Below are positions 1-8,387 of a stretch of 64,000 nt of DNA, piece by piece. The position numbers and the translations under genes were made by a program. This stretch comes from Anaerocolumna sp. MB42-C2. GTDB lineage: Bacteria; Bacillota; Clostridia; Lachnospirales; Lachnospiraceae. Within the stretch, counting starts at the first letter, position 1. Each line of letters starts with the position of its first letter. Location of the stretch: the NCBI RefSeq assembly GCF_030913705.1, contig NZ_CP133190.1, forward strand, positions 868,001-932,000, in the 5' to 3' direction. A model generated the notes under the pieces. That model saw only the letters and a program-made list of their open reading frames with translations, searched no databases and was not told where the DNA came from.

Positions 1-317
1 GGTTTAGCATCCGGCTGATCAATCTGGGTCACTATACCAATTACTTCCCGGTTTACTAAACTGGTGATATTAGGGCTGTACAGAGAATACTGTTCCGTTG
101 CACTTAAAAGAAGTCCCACTACATCCGCCTCATAAGCATACAGGGCCAGAGCACCGGCTAATACTTTATTTTCTGCATATTCTCCAGGCGTATCAATAAT
201 TAAGTCATAATGATTCATGTATTGTGTTTTCTGGTATTTTATCTGTTCTCCCCTTAAAGCCTGGGTCAAGGTAGTTTTACCGCATTCACTTCTGCCCATA
301 AAAATAATTTTTTTCAT
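1..317 (-). CDS. pduV: EutP/PduV-like BMC-associated GTPase (partial)
   Basis: The reading frame runs off the left edge, so only the first 105 or so residues are visible. It opens [16 protein letters not shown], a P-loop (G1) of the EutP/PduV Ras-like family. A DTPGEY segment (G3) and TQID (G4 position) follow in order. PduV-type proteins are small GTPases tied to microcompartment positioning or assembly; the exact role is not settled. Its ATG overlaps the stop of the preceding shell gene (ATGA, 314-317), which implies translational coupling. It is the last visible cistron of the BMC operon. Confidence 0.85.
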   Translation of the reverse strand, partial: MKKIIFMGRSECGKTTLTQALRGEQIKYQKTQYMNHYDLIIDTPGEYAENKVLAGALALYAYEADVVGLLLSATEQYSLYSPNITSLVNREVIGIVTQIDQPDAK

Positions 318-709
318 GTTCTCGTAATTTCACAAACGGTAAAATATAACTTTTCTCTTGCATAATCAACTACAGCATTCAGGGAAGTCTCTACTTCAGA
401 GACAGTACCGGTAACAATTAAGGTTCCGCTAAAACGATCTACAAACCCTAATTCCACACCTGAAGTCTTCATAGCAATATCACTGGCAATAATTGCCGTT
501 TCACTGGGTGTCATTGTTACTATGCCAATAGCAGCTTTTGAATAATCCACCTCCGGATTTAGTCCCAGTTTTTTATATAGAATCGTATCAGGGTTAGCAA
601 TAACATGGGCAATGGTAATTTGCTTTCCCGGTACAATTTCCTGAATTATTCTCATTTTATTATCGTTTGTTAATATATCCTGAATATTCAAAGTATCCTC
701 CAAAAGCAT
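314..709 (-). CDS. pduU: PduU/EutS-like circularly permuted BMC-H shell protein
   Basis: A single BMC domain in the permuted order of PduU and Eut[12 protein letters not shown] near the N-terminus, AHVIANP, then ITPSE-like [19 protein letters not shown], and the ending FTVCEITRT, which matches the PduU C-terminus. PduU-type hexamers form a capped, beta-barrel-plugged tile of the shell. The ATG at 709 has no ribosome site. A TTG at 691 lies 5 bases after GGAGG and is a serious alternative start (125 aa). Downstream it overlaps the PduV-like gene by 4 bases. Upstream lies the activase gene. Confidence 0.9.
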   Translation of the reverse strand: MLLEDTLNIQDILTNDNKMRIIQEIVPGKQITIAHVIANPDTILYKKLGLNPEVDYSKAAIGIVTMTPSETAIIASDIAMKTSGVELGFVDRFSGTLIVTGTVSEVETSLNAVVDYAREKLYFTVCEITRT

Positions 710-765
710 CAGCTAGTTTTTCTGTATCCTGCCTGTAATCCTTATCTGCCTTATATTACATATGG

Positions 766-1557
766 TTAACCGCCGATCTGACATAACAAGCCAGACAATT
801 TTGCGGCTTCTAACAATTCTTCCATATACTCATTACTTAGAGGTTCTAATGAAGCAAGCGTATATTCCCTGCCAAGTCCCTCATATTTATCCTGTCCTAA
901 ACGGTGATAGGGAAGTAAATGCAGTTCTTTTACCCCAGTAAGAGTTTTGGCAAAAGCAGCGATTTCCTTAATCTCCTCTTTCGTATGATTAAAGCTTGGT
1001 ATAACCGGTACCCGTATAATCAGATTTGTTCCGGTTTCCGCAATTTTCCTTGCATTCTTAAGTATCTGCTCATTGGGTTTTGAAGTAAATTTCTCATGTT
1101 TTGCGCAGTTTATATGTTTAATATCCATTAAATATATGTCAAGATAAGGCAGATATTTTTCAATTACATTAAAATCAGCATATCCTGTACTTTCCATAGC
1201 CGTATTAATACCATATTCTTTACAGGCCTGAAGTAATGCTGTTGCAAATTCCGGCTGACAGAGAGCCTCTCCACCGGATAATGTTACTCCGCCGCCGCTT
1301 CTTCGATAGTATGGAAGGTCTTTTTTAATTTCTTCCATGACTTCTTCCACAGTCACATCCGTGCCGATGATTTTAGGTTTTCCCTGTACCATCATAGTCT
1401 GTATGTCATATTCCTGTGATTCCGGATTACAACACCATTTGCATCGGAGCACACAGCCTTTTAAAAAAATAATAGTTCGTATTCCAGGCCCATCATGTAT
1501 GGAAAATCTCTGAACATCAAATATCCGTCCTTTCACTTTCATTATATCCATTTCCAT
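766..1557 (-). CDS. Glycyl radical enzyme activating enzyme (radical SAM)
   Basis: Activates the propanediol dehydratase encoded just upstream by abstracting a hydrogen from its glycine with the SAM-derived radical. The radical SAM cluster motif CVLRCKWCC (CxxxCxxC) sits at about residues 35-43, followed by CNPES and later by the GGGVTLSGGEAL segment. At 263 aa it is short, and I see no insert with extra Cx2-4C ferredoxin clusters after the first motif, unlike activases of glycerol dehydratase or choline lyase. GGGAGGAG precedes ATG 1557; ATG 1551 is possible too. It is 32 bases after the dehydratase stop, so the two are surely co-expressed. Confidence 0.93.
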   Translation of the reverse strand: MEMDIMKVKGRIFDVQRFSIHDGPGIRTIIFLKGCVLRCKWCCNPESQEYDIQTMMVQGKPKIIGTDVTVEEVMEEIKKDLPYYRRSGGGVTLSGGEALCQPEFATALLQACKEYGINTAMESTGYADFNVIEKYLPYLDIYLMDIKHINCAKHEKFTSKPNEQILKNARKIAETGTNLIIRVPVIPSFNHTKEEIKEIAAFAKTLTGVKELHLLPYHRLGQDKYEGLGREYTLASLEPLSNEYMEELLEAAKLSGLLCQIGG

Positions 1558-1589
1558 CTGCTCCTCCCCATGTCTTGCTGTAATATAAA

Positions 1590-4115
1590 CTAAAAGCCTT
1601 GTTCCGTTCTGGAAATAATATCATTCTGTAAAGATCTGGAAAGGGAAGTGAACAGCGCACTGTATCCGGCAACACGTACTACCAGACTTTTATAATTTTC
1701 CGGATGTTTCTGTGCATCCACTAAGGTATCCCTGCTTACAACATTAAACTGCATATGGCTCCCTTTTTGATCAAAATAAGCACGAATCAGGGAAATAAAG
1801 TTTTCAAGCCCTTTTACACCGCTTAATGCTGACGGATGGAATTTCTGGTTAAATAACGTTCCGTTAGATGCAATGAAATGATCCAGCTTTGCTACGGAAT
1901 TGGCTGCTGCCGTCGGCCCGTGGATATCCTTTCCTGAGGATGGTGAAACACCGTCTGCAACAGGGGTATAAGCGAGTCTTCCGTCCGGAGTTGCTCCGGT
2001 TTGCGCACCTAAAGGTACATTGGCTGAGACAGGATACAGACCTGCCTGATACTGGCCTCCCCGGGGATTTCTATAGGTTTCCAGCGGTTTGGTGTAGGTA
2101 TACGCAACTTCTCTGGCAAATTCATCAACTTCTGATACATCATTACCGTACTTGGGAACTTCTGCAATCAAATCCAGCAAGTTATCATATTTTTGTTTAT
2201 CTTCTGTTGAGACACCGCCATTTAAAGCAATGGTAAAGATATCTGCAATTTCTTTCTCCGTCACCTTATTCCCGTCTGCGACTAACTTCTGAACGATTTC
2301 CATCGTCACTTTTTCAGCTACCGATTTATCAAGTCCTTTTCCATAATTCATTACAAGTGCTTTTTTAAACTCGGTAAGCGTTAATTTCTTATCTTCAAAT
2401 ACTAATTTCTTAATGGTATATAAGGAATCAGTCATATTAGCAATACCAAATCCCTGAGGACCTGTAAAGTTATAGATTGCACCGCCTTCCTGAACACTTT
2501 TGCCCCGTCCGATACAATCTTCGATCATACTGGATAAAAACGGAAGCGGACATCTCTCTGCATGGGCAACATCAATTGCATTATCTGCATTGACCAAAAG
2601 ACCGATCATATAATTCATCTGTTTCTGGTAGGCTGTAAAAAATTCTTCAAAAGAATTCATGTTCTCTACTTCGCCGGTCTCTATACTGATCTGAACGCCT
2701 TGATCCATACCGTTATTGAAGACTAATTCCAAAGGTCTGCACATATTGAAGAAAGCGGCATCATGCCATCCGTCTGTTTTACCGGCTTTTTGCGGCTCTA
2801 CACAGCCGATAATGTTATATTCTCTTGCATCTGCCAATGTTAATCCTCGATTGACTAAAGCAGGAATGATTACCTCATCATTATAATAAGCAGGGAGTCC
2901 GATTCCGGTACGGGTTAACTTCGCTGCTTTCATCATAAATTCGTGAGGGGTTTTGTTCCATACCCTGACGGATAAAGATGGCTGTGGCAGTGCTACATGC
3001 ATAGAAGCCTCAATGCACATAAAAGATAAATCATTTGTCACATCAACACCATCTTTATTCTGTCCGCCTGCTATCAGGTTCTGGAATAAGCTGTATCCTG
3101 CAAAACCCTCTGCGGACGCAGCATCACGTGCTTTATTTAAATCATTTAATTTTACCCAGATACAATCCATTAGTTCCTGTGCATATTCACATGTAATTCT
3201 GCCTGCCTTGATATCTGCATCATAATAAGGATACATATACTGGTCAAAACGCCCCGGAGAAATGGAATGACCGCTGGATTCTATCTGCAATAACATCTGA
3301 ACAAACCAGAAAGACTGGCATGCTTCATAAAAGTTAGCTGCCCCTCTTTCAGGAACATTGGCACAATTTTCTGCTATCGTTAATAGTTCGGCCTTGCGGT
3401 TGGTATCCTGACAGTTTTTTGCTTCTTCCAAAGCAAGTAAAGCATAACGGCGGCCATAATCAACTGCAGCCTGACAGCTTATCATAACAGCTTCCAGGAA
3501 AGTATGACGCCTTACATAGTCCATATCGGATACGTTTAAGCTATCCATGGCAGCCTGCACTTCTTTTATAATACCCGCATAACCAACCGCAAGAATCTTT
3601 TCGTACGAAACAGTAACATGTCCTACTCCGTTATAAAAATAGTTGCCGGGTGTAAAAATATTATGGTCAATCGCTTGTTTTGCTTCCGGAGCCATATAAG
3701 CGGTTGCCAGCTCACTGGTCGTTTTACCCATCCAATATTTATATACTTCATGTAGAATTTTCTTAGTATCTTCTGAAATAAAGAAAGGATCTGAAGTACG
3801 GGTGCTTATGGTGTCAAATTCTTCTTCCAGCCAGGCATAAGAAAATTCAGGGAACACCTGACATCCTCTGGGAGCTTTCGTTGCACTGCCGACAATTAAT
3901 TCATTCTCCCTTATAGTAATAGGAATATTTTTAAGGATATGTTTAAAAGCCTTAGCACGTCGAATGATAATAGGCTCTGCTTCCGTCTGCTTATAACTCT
4001 CCGTAAGTAAATAGGCACGATCTGCTTCAATTTCCGGCATATTGGCATATAAATTATCCACTAATTTCTGTATTCTGGGACTTTTTGCTATTTCCATATC
4101 ATTATATTTCTTCAT
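1590..4115 (-). CDS. Glycyl radical (B12-independent) 1,2-propanediol dehydratase
   Basis: Converts 1,2-propanediol to propanal in the BMC lumen. From the chosen ATG (4115, after GGGAG) the protein has 841 aa. The thiyl cysteine is in IIGCVEPQ at Cys438 with Glu440 as the base. His166 (NGVGHVT) and Asp452 (GWHDAAF) occupy the substrate-binding positions known from glycerol/propanediol dehydratases. The radical glycine is Gly817 in RVAGYSALF near the C-terminus. This pattern separates it from pyruvate formate-lyase (two adjacent Cys). The frame extends 21 codons further upstream without a ribosome site, so that start is rejected. It is preceded by DeoR and by repeated hairpin units. Confidence 0.95.
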   Translation of the reverse strand: MKKYNDMEIAKSPRIQKLVDNLYANMPEIEADRAYLLTESYKQTEAEPIIIRRAKAFKHILKNIPITIRENELIVGSATKAPRGCQVFPEFSYAWLEEEFDTISTRTSDPFFISEDTKKILHEVYKYWMGKTTSELATAYMAPEAKQAIDHNIFTPGNYFYNGVGHVTVSYEKILAVGYAGIIKEVQAAMDSLNVSDMDYVRRHTFLEAVMISCQAAVDYGRRYALLALEEAKNCQDTNRKAELLTIAENCANVPERGAANFYEACQSFWFVQMLLQIESSGHSISPGRFDQYMYPYYDADIKAGRITCEYAQELMDCIWVKLNDLNKARDAASAEGFAGYSLFQNLIAGGQNKDGVDVTNDLSFMCIEASMHVALPQPSLSVRVWNKTPHEFMMKAAKLTRTGIGLPAYYNDEVIIPALVNRGLTLADAREYNIIGCVEPQKAGKTDGWHDAAFFNMCRPLELVFNNGMDQGVQISIETGEVENMNSFEEFFTAYQKQMNYMIGLLVNADNAIDVAHAERCPLPFLSSMIEDCIGRGKSVQEGGAIYNFTGPQGFGIANMTDSLYTIKKLVFEDKKLTLTEFKKALVMNYGKGLDKSVAEKVTMEIVQKLVADGNKVTEKEIADIFTIALNGGVSTEDKQKYDNLLDLIAEVPKYGNDVSEVDEFAREVAYTYTKPLETYRNPRGGQYQAGLYPVSANVPLGAQTGATPDGRLAYTPVADGVSPSSGKDIHGPTAAANSVAKLDHFIASNGTLFNQKFHPSALSGVKGLENFISLIRAYFDQKGSHMQFNVVSRDTLVDAQKHPENYKSLVVRVAGYSALFTSLSRSLQNDIISRTEQGF

Positions 4116-4118
4116 ACT

Positions 4119-4258
4119 GTACTCCCATCTACGTGCCTTAGCACGTCTTATATAAGGGAAGAAGCTTAAAATAAGCACCCTCTATGCTCATTTTAAGGTT
4201 TTTTCAGTGTAAAAAGTGGTTTTCTTTTTACACTTGCTCCCATCTACGTGCCTATAAC
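4119..4258 (-). repeat. Hairpin/Shine-Dalgarno repeat units before dehydratase
   Basis: Two copies of the word CTCCCATCTACGTGCCT lie here (from 4122 and 4238). One is followed by the perfect hairpin ACGTGC-CTTA-GCACGT (4131-4146). The other is preceded by an 11-bp perfect stem AGTGTAAAAAG / CTTTTTACACT (4206-4234) around TGGTTTT. On the minus strand the first copy supplies GGGAG, the ribosome site of the dehydratase gene. The hairpins and words match the array at 9264-9405. Confidence 0.85.
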
Positions 4259-4274
4259 TTTCACTGCTTTTACT

Positions 4275-5033
4275 CTAATAATGTGTTTCTACTTTAATGG
4301 TATTAAAAACCTGTTTCCACTTATCATCCAGCTCGGTATCCGTAATTAGGATATCAATATCTGTTAAGTCACCAATCTTCGTAAAGGATATTTTATTAAA
4401 TTTAGAATTGTCTGCTGCCAATATCTTTTTATTAGCAGACTCCAACATTAATTTCTTTATATGTGCGTCCATTTCGTTGGAATCGGTAATACCTTTTTCC
4501 ATATCGATACCCTTACAGGATATGATTGCCTTATCTACATGATAGTTTGTAATCATTTTTTCTGCCTGGTATCCCACTAAGGATAATGAACCTTCCCTTA
4601 AGGTACCACCGGTAGATAAAACTTTCCAGCCGGCAACTTCAGATAATTCCAATAAAATTTCAATAGAATTCGTTATAATTGTAATATTCTTTTTATTTTT
4701 TAAATGTTTTGCCACATATACCGCCGTAGAACTTGCATCCATCATAATATGATCACCATCTTCAATTATAGAACTTATAATATCAGCAATATACTCCTTA
4801 TTTGTTACATTCGCTTTCTTTCTCACCGTATAAGGTAAATCCACATTCAGGCTTTCATTAACAATAGCCCCGCCGTAGGTTTTTTTTGCAAAACCTTCCT
4901 TTTCGAGTTTTTCCAGATCCCGCCTGATCGTTTCTTCCGTTACATTAAAACTCGCACTTAGATCGCTGACAACAACCCGGCTGTCCCTCTGTAACATAGC
5001 AAGTATTTTATTTCTTCTTTCAATTGCAAGCAT
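4275..5033 (-). CDS. DeoR-family transcriptional regulator
   Basis: A 252-aa DeoR protein. An N-terminal winged helix-turn-helix (RRNKILAMLQRD, SDLSASFNVTEETIRRDLEKLE, residues about 6-45) is followed by a KTYGGAI segment and a C-terminal sugar-phosphate-sensing domain of the phosphosugar isomerase-like fold (DASSTAVYVAKHL, TNSIEILLEL). DeoR members usually repress sugar operons and respond to a phosphorylated intermediate. Sitting inside the operon, between the PduT-like and dehydratase genes, it is the natural candidate to control this locus, with fuculose- or rhamnulose-phosphate as a plausible ligand (inference). Confidence 0.9.
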   Translation of the reverse strand: MLAIERRNKILAMLQRDSRVVVSDLSASFNVTEETIRRDLEKLEKEGFAKKTYGGAIVNESLNVDLPYTVRKKANVTNKEYIADIISSIIEDGDHIMMDASSTAVYVAKHLKNKKNITIITNSIEILLELSEVAGWKVLSTGGTLREGSLSLVGYQAEKMITNYHVDKAIISCKGIDMEKGITDSNEMDAHIKKLMLESANKKILAADNSKFNKISFTKIGDLTDIDILITDTELDDKWKQVFNTIKVETHY

Positions 5034-5189
5034 ATTTCATTCCTACTTTCATACATGGTATACCATTTAATTTTAATAACACAAGCAGTCCTAAGATTAT
5101 CCGCTTTAACTATTATTAGTAATATTATAATAAATTTTTCAGAAATTGGAAACCAATTCTTGCCTTTAATTATAGGAACATGGTTTCTG

Positions 5190-5235
5190 TGTAACTGTTC
5201 ACTCCCCTGCAAAAAACAGCAGTTCCTTGAACAAT
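5190..5235 (-). mobile_element. Partial copy of the dispersed element inside the BMC operon
   Basis: On the minus strand GAACTGCTG-TTTTTTGCAGG-GGAGTGAACAGTTAC matches the right end of the element at 49854-50049 (GAACTGCTGCCTGC, TTTTTACAGG, AACAGTAAC). It lies in the 228-base gap between the PduT-like and DeoR genes. The rest of that gap is AT-rich with no gene. Confidence 0.6.
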
Positions 5236-5261
5236 AACGTTTTCGTTTTTGTCCTATAACA

Positions 5262-5810
5262 CTATAATATACTTTTACACAGTTTATCATCCGGATTTGC
5301 TATAATAGCAGCATCTAAAAGCATAGCATTTTCACCTACCGCCGCTTTTGCTTTTGTGATAGCAGCTTCTACCGCAGCAACTTCACCTGTTAATATTAAA
5401 TACGATTTTCCGCACATGCCTCTTGCGATTCTTAGTTCAATTAATTCAACCTCAGCTGTTTTAGCGGCTTCATCCGCTGCAACGATAATGGAAGCTGCAG
5501 AAAATGTCTCCAGTATACCAAGAGCATTGATTTTATCAATTTGTGTTGCACCATAAATGGCAGCAAAAATGGATTCATGGGGGTTACCCAGTATAAAGCT
5601 GTCAATCAGATGTTCACTGAATCTTGTCCTGGCTGTTTCTATGCAGGTTTTGATTGCACTAAGGTCTCCCCTTAATAATACGATGTATTTACCGGGACAA
5701 ACCGTTTGTGCTTCAATTATTTCTACCTGAGCAGTTTTTAACATGGTATCTGCCACTAATAATCCTGTTGAAACTGTTTTGTATTCCACCATTCCAATTG
5801 CCTTACTCAT
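5262..5810 (-). CDS. pduT: PduT-like tandem-domain BMC-T shell protein with Fe-S cysteine
   Basis: Two BMC domains in tandem (about 1-90 and 95-182) form a pseudohexameric trimer. The first domain has VCPGKYIVLLRGD with Cys38, exactly the residue that binds the central [4Fe-4S] cluster in PduT. The second domain has MCGKSYLILTGE. The likely role is to pass electrons across the shell together with the PduS-like protein encoded next to it, regenerating NAD+ inside. Start ATG 5810 follows GGGAGG; the frame extends 11 codons further and overlaps pduS, but lacks a good site. Confidence 0.93.
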   Translation of the reverse strand: MSKAIGMVEYKTVSTGLLVADTMLKTAQVEIIEAQTVCPGKYIVLLRGDLSAIKTCIETARTRFSEHLIDSFILGNPHESIFAAIYGATQIDKINALGILETFSAASIIVAADEAAKTAEVELIELRIARGMCGKSYLILTGEVAAVEAAITKAKAAVGENAMLLDAAIIANPDDKLCKSIL

Positions 5811-5832
5811 AAAGTGTACATCCTCCCTGTAT

Positions 5833-7170
5833 TCAGTCACCAATTGATTTTATGATTATAAAACTGTCATTAACCTCTATGATTTCACCGGATATAGAGG
5901 CATGAACAGAAGCAGACAGCTTACCCTCTTCGGCTTTTGCTATCATGTCTCCCCTGTTTACCAGAGTATTTTTTTTAACTACTGCCAGGGCTTTAGCACC
6001 TATATGCTGACTAAGGCTGATTTTTACCTGGCTTGCTGCCACATCTTTCTCGTCAAGTGGAGCATCCACATCATATTCCAATAACCCTAATCTTGCGGTT
6101 AACCGCTCCATAGGTACCTTTCGGTATTCTCTCATAGGATCTGTATCTTTTGATGGAATTCCCTTTGGTATAGGAATTCCTTTATTTCTTAAACCGGCTT
6201 TATATTCCGTGATTAATTTTCTTGGAGATAAATCCTGGGGACAGGCAAACATTTCACAGATTCCGCAGGAACAACAGAACATGGTATCCAAAAACGGGGC
6301 AAGATCCTGAGTGACTCCGCTGGTTGCCGCCCTCATAAATAAATGAGGAGTTATGGGATGACCCAATAAATGTCTCGGACATAAATCCGTACACATCTCA
6401 CATTGACAGCAGGAGGCCATTGCTCTTTTCATATCAATAGAAGAATTACCTGTTTTTTTATGAACTACCGTGTGGTCACTTTGCAGAACTAAAATTGCAT
6501 TGGTTGTCTTTTTAACAGTATCATAAGCATCTGCAATATTTCCTGTCATCGGGCCGCCCATAATATAAACATGATTTTTTGTTTTACTTCCGCCTGCTAA
6601 TTCCACAGCAGCTTCTACTGACATTCCAATTGGTGCTTTTATAGTAATCGGCGTCTTCACTTCACCGGCAACTGTCAGATATTTACTATGGACCGGCTCA
6701 TTATTGGTCACGGCTTTATATATATTAAATACTGTTTCTACATTAAACACCGCTATACCTGCTTCAATAGGAATACTTCCCGGCGGTACCTTTTTACCTG
6801 TTGTTTCATAAATTAAAACAACCTCGTCTCCCATGGGATATACTTCATTAAGCAGTTTTAACTTTATCCCCGGAAAGGAACCCAGATTCGCTTTTACCGC
6901 TTCTACTGTTTTGGTATATGTTTCTTTTACTGATATAATTACTTCATTGGCTTCTACAGCTACTGCTATTATGTCAAGTGCTGACATGATTTCGTAAGCA
7001 TACTTTTGAAGTAATTGTCTGTGAACTTTTAATAAGGGTTCACATTCTGCACAATTTAAAATAATCGTATCAGCCTTTTTATCTATTTTCGCATAGGTTG
7101 GGAATCCGGCTCCGCCGGCTCCGACAATTCCGCATTCCCTAAGCCTGCTTGTCAGTTCCTTAATATCCAT
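5833..7170 (-). CDS. pduS: PduS-like RnfC-family flavin/Fe-S protein
   Basis: A 445-aa relative of the RnfC/NqrF-type electron carriers. The N-terminus has the RnfC-like GIVGAGGAGFPTY glycine motif for nucleotide/flavin binding. The middle has two [4Fe-4S] motifs, CCQCEMCTDLCP (about 254-265) and CCSCGICEMFACP (about 299-311). The C-terminus is a barrel-sandwich-like domain. PduS family proteins bind FMN and two clusters and are thought to oxidise NADH and deliver electrons to PduT. It is followed after 22 bases by the pduT-like gene, consistent with a PduS-PduT pair. Confidence 0.93.
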   Translation of the reverse strand: MDIKELTSRLRECGIVGAGGAGFPTYAKIDKKADTIILNCAECEPLLKVHRQLLQKYAYEIMSALDIIAVAVEANEVIISVKETYTKTVEAVKANLGSFPGIKLKLLNEVYPMGDEVVLIYETTGKKVPPGSIPIEAGIAVFNVETVFNIYKAVTNNEPVHSKYLTVAGEVKTPITIKAPIGMSVEAAVELAGGSKTKNHVYIMGGPMTGNIADAYDTVKKTTNAILVLQSDHTVVHKKTGNSSIDMKRAMASCCQCEMCTDLCPRHLLGHPITPHLFMRAATSGVTQDLAPFLDTMFCCSCGICEMFACPQDLSPRKLITEYKAGLRNKGIPIPKGIPSKDTDPMREYRKVPMERLTARLGLLEYDVDAPLDEKDVAASQVKISLSQHIGAKALAVVKKNTLVNRGDMIAKAEEGKLSASVHASISGEIIEVNDSFIIIKSIGD

Positions 7171-7179
7171 ATATCAGCT

Positions 7180-7446
7180 CTACTCCAGTCCGATTCCATC
7201 ATCCACGATTCCAACAATTGCAGCGTCAATAGGTGCATCATTCAAATTACAGCCGATACGTGCCGCACTGCCTTTTGCAACAAGTACAATTTCGCCGATA
7301 CCTGCTCCAACATTGTCGATTGCAACGATTCTTCCCTTTCCCTGCTCCATAGAATCAAACGGTTCAACGATTAAGAATTTACTGCCTACCAGATTTTCAT
7401 TTTTTCTTGTTGCTACTAGACTGCCCACAACTTTACCTACGATCAT
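7180..7446 (-). CDS. pduN: EutN/CcmL-type pentameric BMC vertex protein (BMC-P)
   Basis: An 88-aa protein of the EutN/CcmL/PduN family that caps the shell vertices as pentamers. Visible hallmarks are MIVGKVVGSLVATRK at the start, the LIVEPF segment, AIDNVGAGIGEIVLVAKGSAAR in the core, and the PIDAAIVGIVDD ending. The length is typical. GTAGGTGAG precedes the ATG. It is 9 bases upstream of pduS. This is the only vertex protein visible; the rest of the operon may lie beyond the left edge. Confidence 0.96.
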   Translation of the reverse strand: MIVGKVVGSLVATRKNENLVGSKFLIVEPFDSMEQGKGRIVAIDNVGAGIGEIVLVAKGSAARIGCNLNDAPIDAAIVGIVDDGIGLE

Positions 7447-7551
7447 ATTCTCACCTACTTATCATTTTTAAGTGAATAAGCCTTATATTTATTTAATTGA
7501 CTTAAGTAACAACCTTGTTAACTATGCTGCACTTACTTCTGTCATTACATT

Positions 7552-8205
7552 CTATTTTATTATAACTGCAGTATCACCTGTACTGATTTTAGCTGCATTC
7601 GCTTCATCCGTATCCATATGCATTTCCAATGTGAAACTTTTGTCTACACGGATTTGTACATGATTAAATGTAGTACCTCTTTCATTTTCTACCTTTACGG
7701 ATACGGTATCACCATTCTTAACACCTGCATTCACAGCATCTTCCGGTGACATATGGATATGTCTTTTTGCTATGATACAGCCCTCCTGCAAATAAACTAC
7801 ACCTTTGGGACCTACAATTGCAATAGGAGCGGAGCCTTTAATATCTCCGGATTCCCTAATTGGTGTCTTAATACCAAGTTTTATTGCATCGGTTGCAGAT
7901 ATTTCTACCTGGGATTCTTTACGTACCGGTCCTAATATTCTTACATTTTCCATTGCTCTGAGTTTTAAGCCTACAATGGTAACCACTTCATTGGATGCAA
8001 ACTGTCCACCCATTAATTCTTTTTTCTTGGTTAATTCATATCCACTTCCAAATAAAGTTTCCACATCTTTCTGCGTCAGATGGACATGTCTGGCTGATAC
8101 GCCAATGGGAACAATAAATCCCTGTTCCATTGCTTTAGGTTGATTCATTGCTTCCATTACAAGTTTCGTAATCATTTCAATCGTTTTTTCTTCCAAGAAA
8201 TTCAC
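7552..8205 (-). CDS. pduL: PduL-type phosphate propanoyltransferase
   Basis: Converts propionyl-CoA and phosphate to propionyl-phosphate and recycles CoA within the compartment. Two PduL domains are visible, with zinc-ligand histidines in SARHVHL (about 38-44) and AKRHIHM (about 148-154) and a third in EMHMDTDEAN near the C-terminus. Residues about 4-20 (EEKTIEMITKLVMEAM) form an amphipathic helix like PduL encapsulation peptides. The start is GTG 8205 with AGGA 9 bases upstream; an in-frame TTG and ATG follow closely. 216-217 aa is normal for the family. Confidence 0.94.
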   Translation of the reverse strand: MNFLEEKTIEMITKLVMEAMNQPKAMEQGFIVPIGVSARHVHLTQKDVETLFGSGYELTKKKELMGGQFASNEVVTIVGLKLRAMENVRILGPVRKESQVEISATDAIKLGIKTPIRESGDIKGSAPIAIVGPKGVVYLQEGCIIAKRHIHMSPEDAVNAGVKNGDTVSVKVENERGTTFNHVQIRVDKSFTLEMHMDTDEANAAKISTGDTAVIIK

Positions 8206-8216
8206 CTGCTCTTTTC

Positions 8217-8387
8217 CTATTCAGATATTTTGTACCTAACACTCTTTCCGTTTTTATTAATATTGACAGTACTGTTATGTTCTTTTTCTGTAACTTTATT
8301 GTCACCTTTGTTAAAGAATTTTATGGGTTTTACAGCCCTATGTAACCTTTCAGTTACAAAGAGCTGTATCCTGGGAATCAAAACAGA
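8217..8387 (-). other. In-frame open stretch after the shell-gene stop
   Basis: The 180-base gap between the shell gene and pduL stays open in the same frame as the shell gene for 56 codons after its TAA (8388-8390), ending at TAG 8217-8219. The downstream half translates to a Lys/Asn/Glu-rich stretch such as NKVTEKEHNSTVN. It also holds a stem-loop (GTAAC TGAAAG GTTAC with outer ACAGC/GCTGT, about 8332-8373). No start codon with a ribosome site is visible, so I do not call a gene. Confidence 0.3.
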
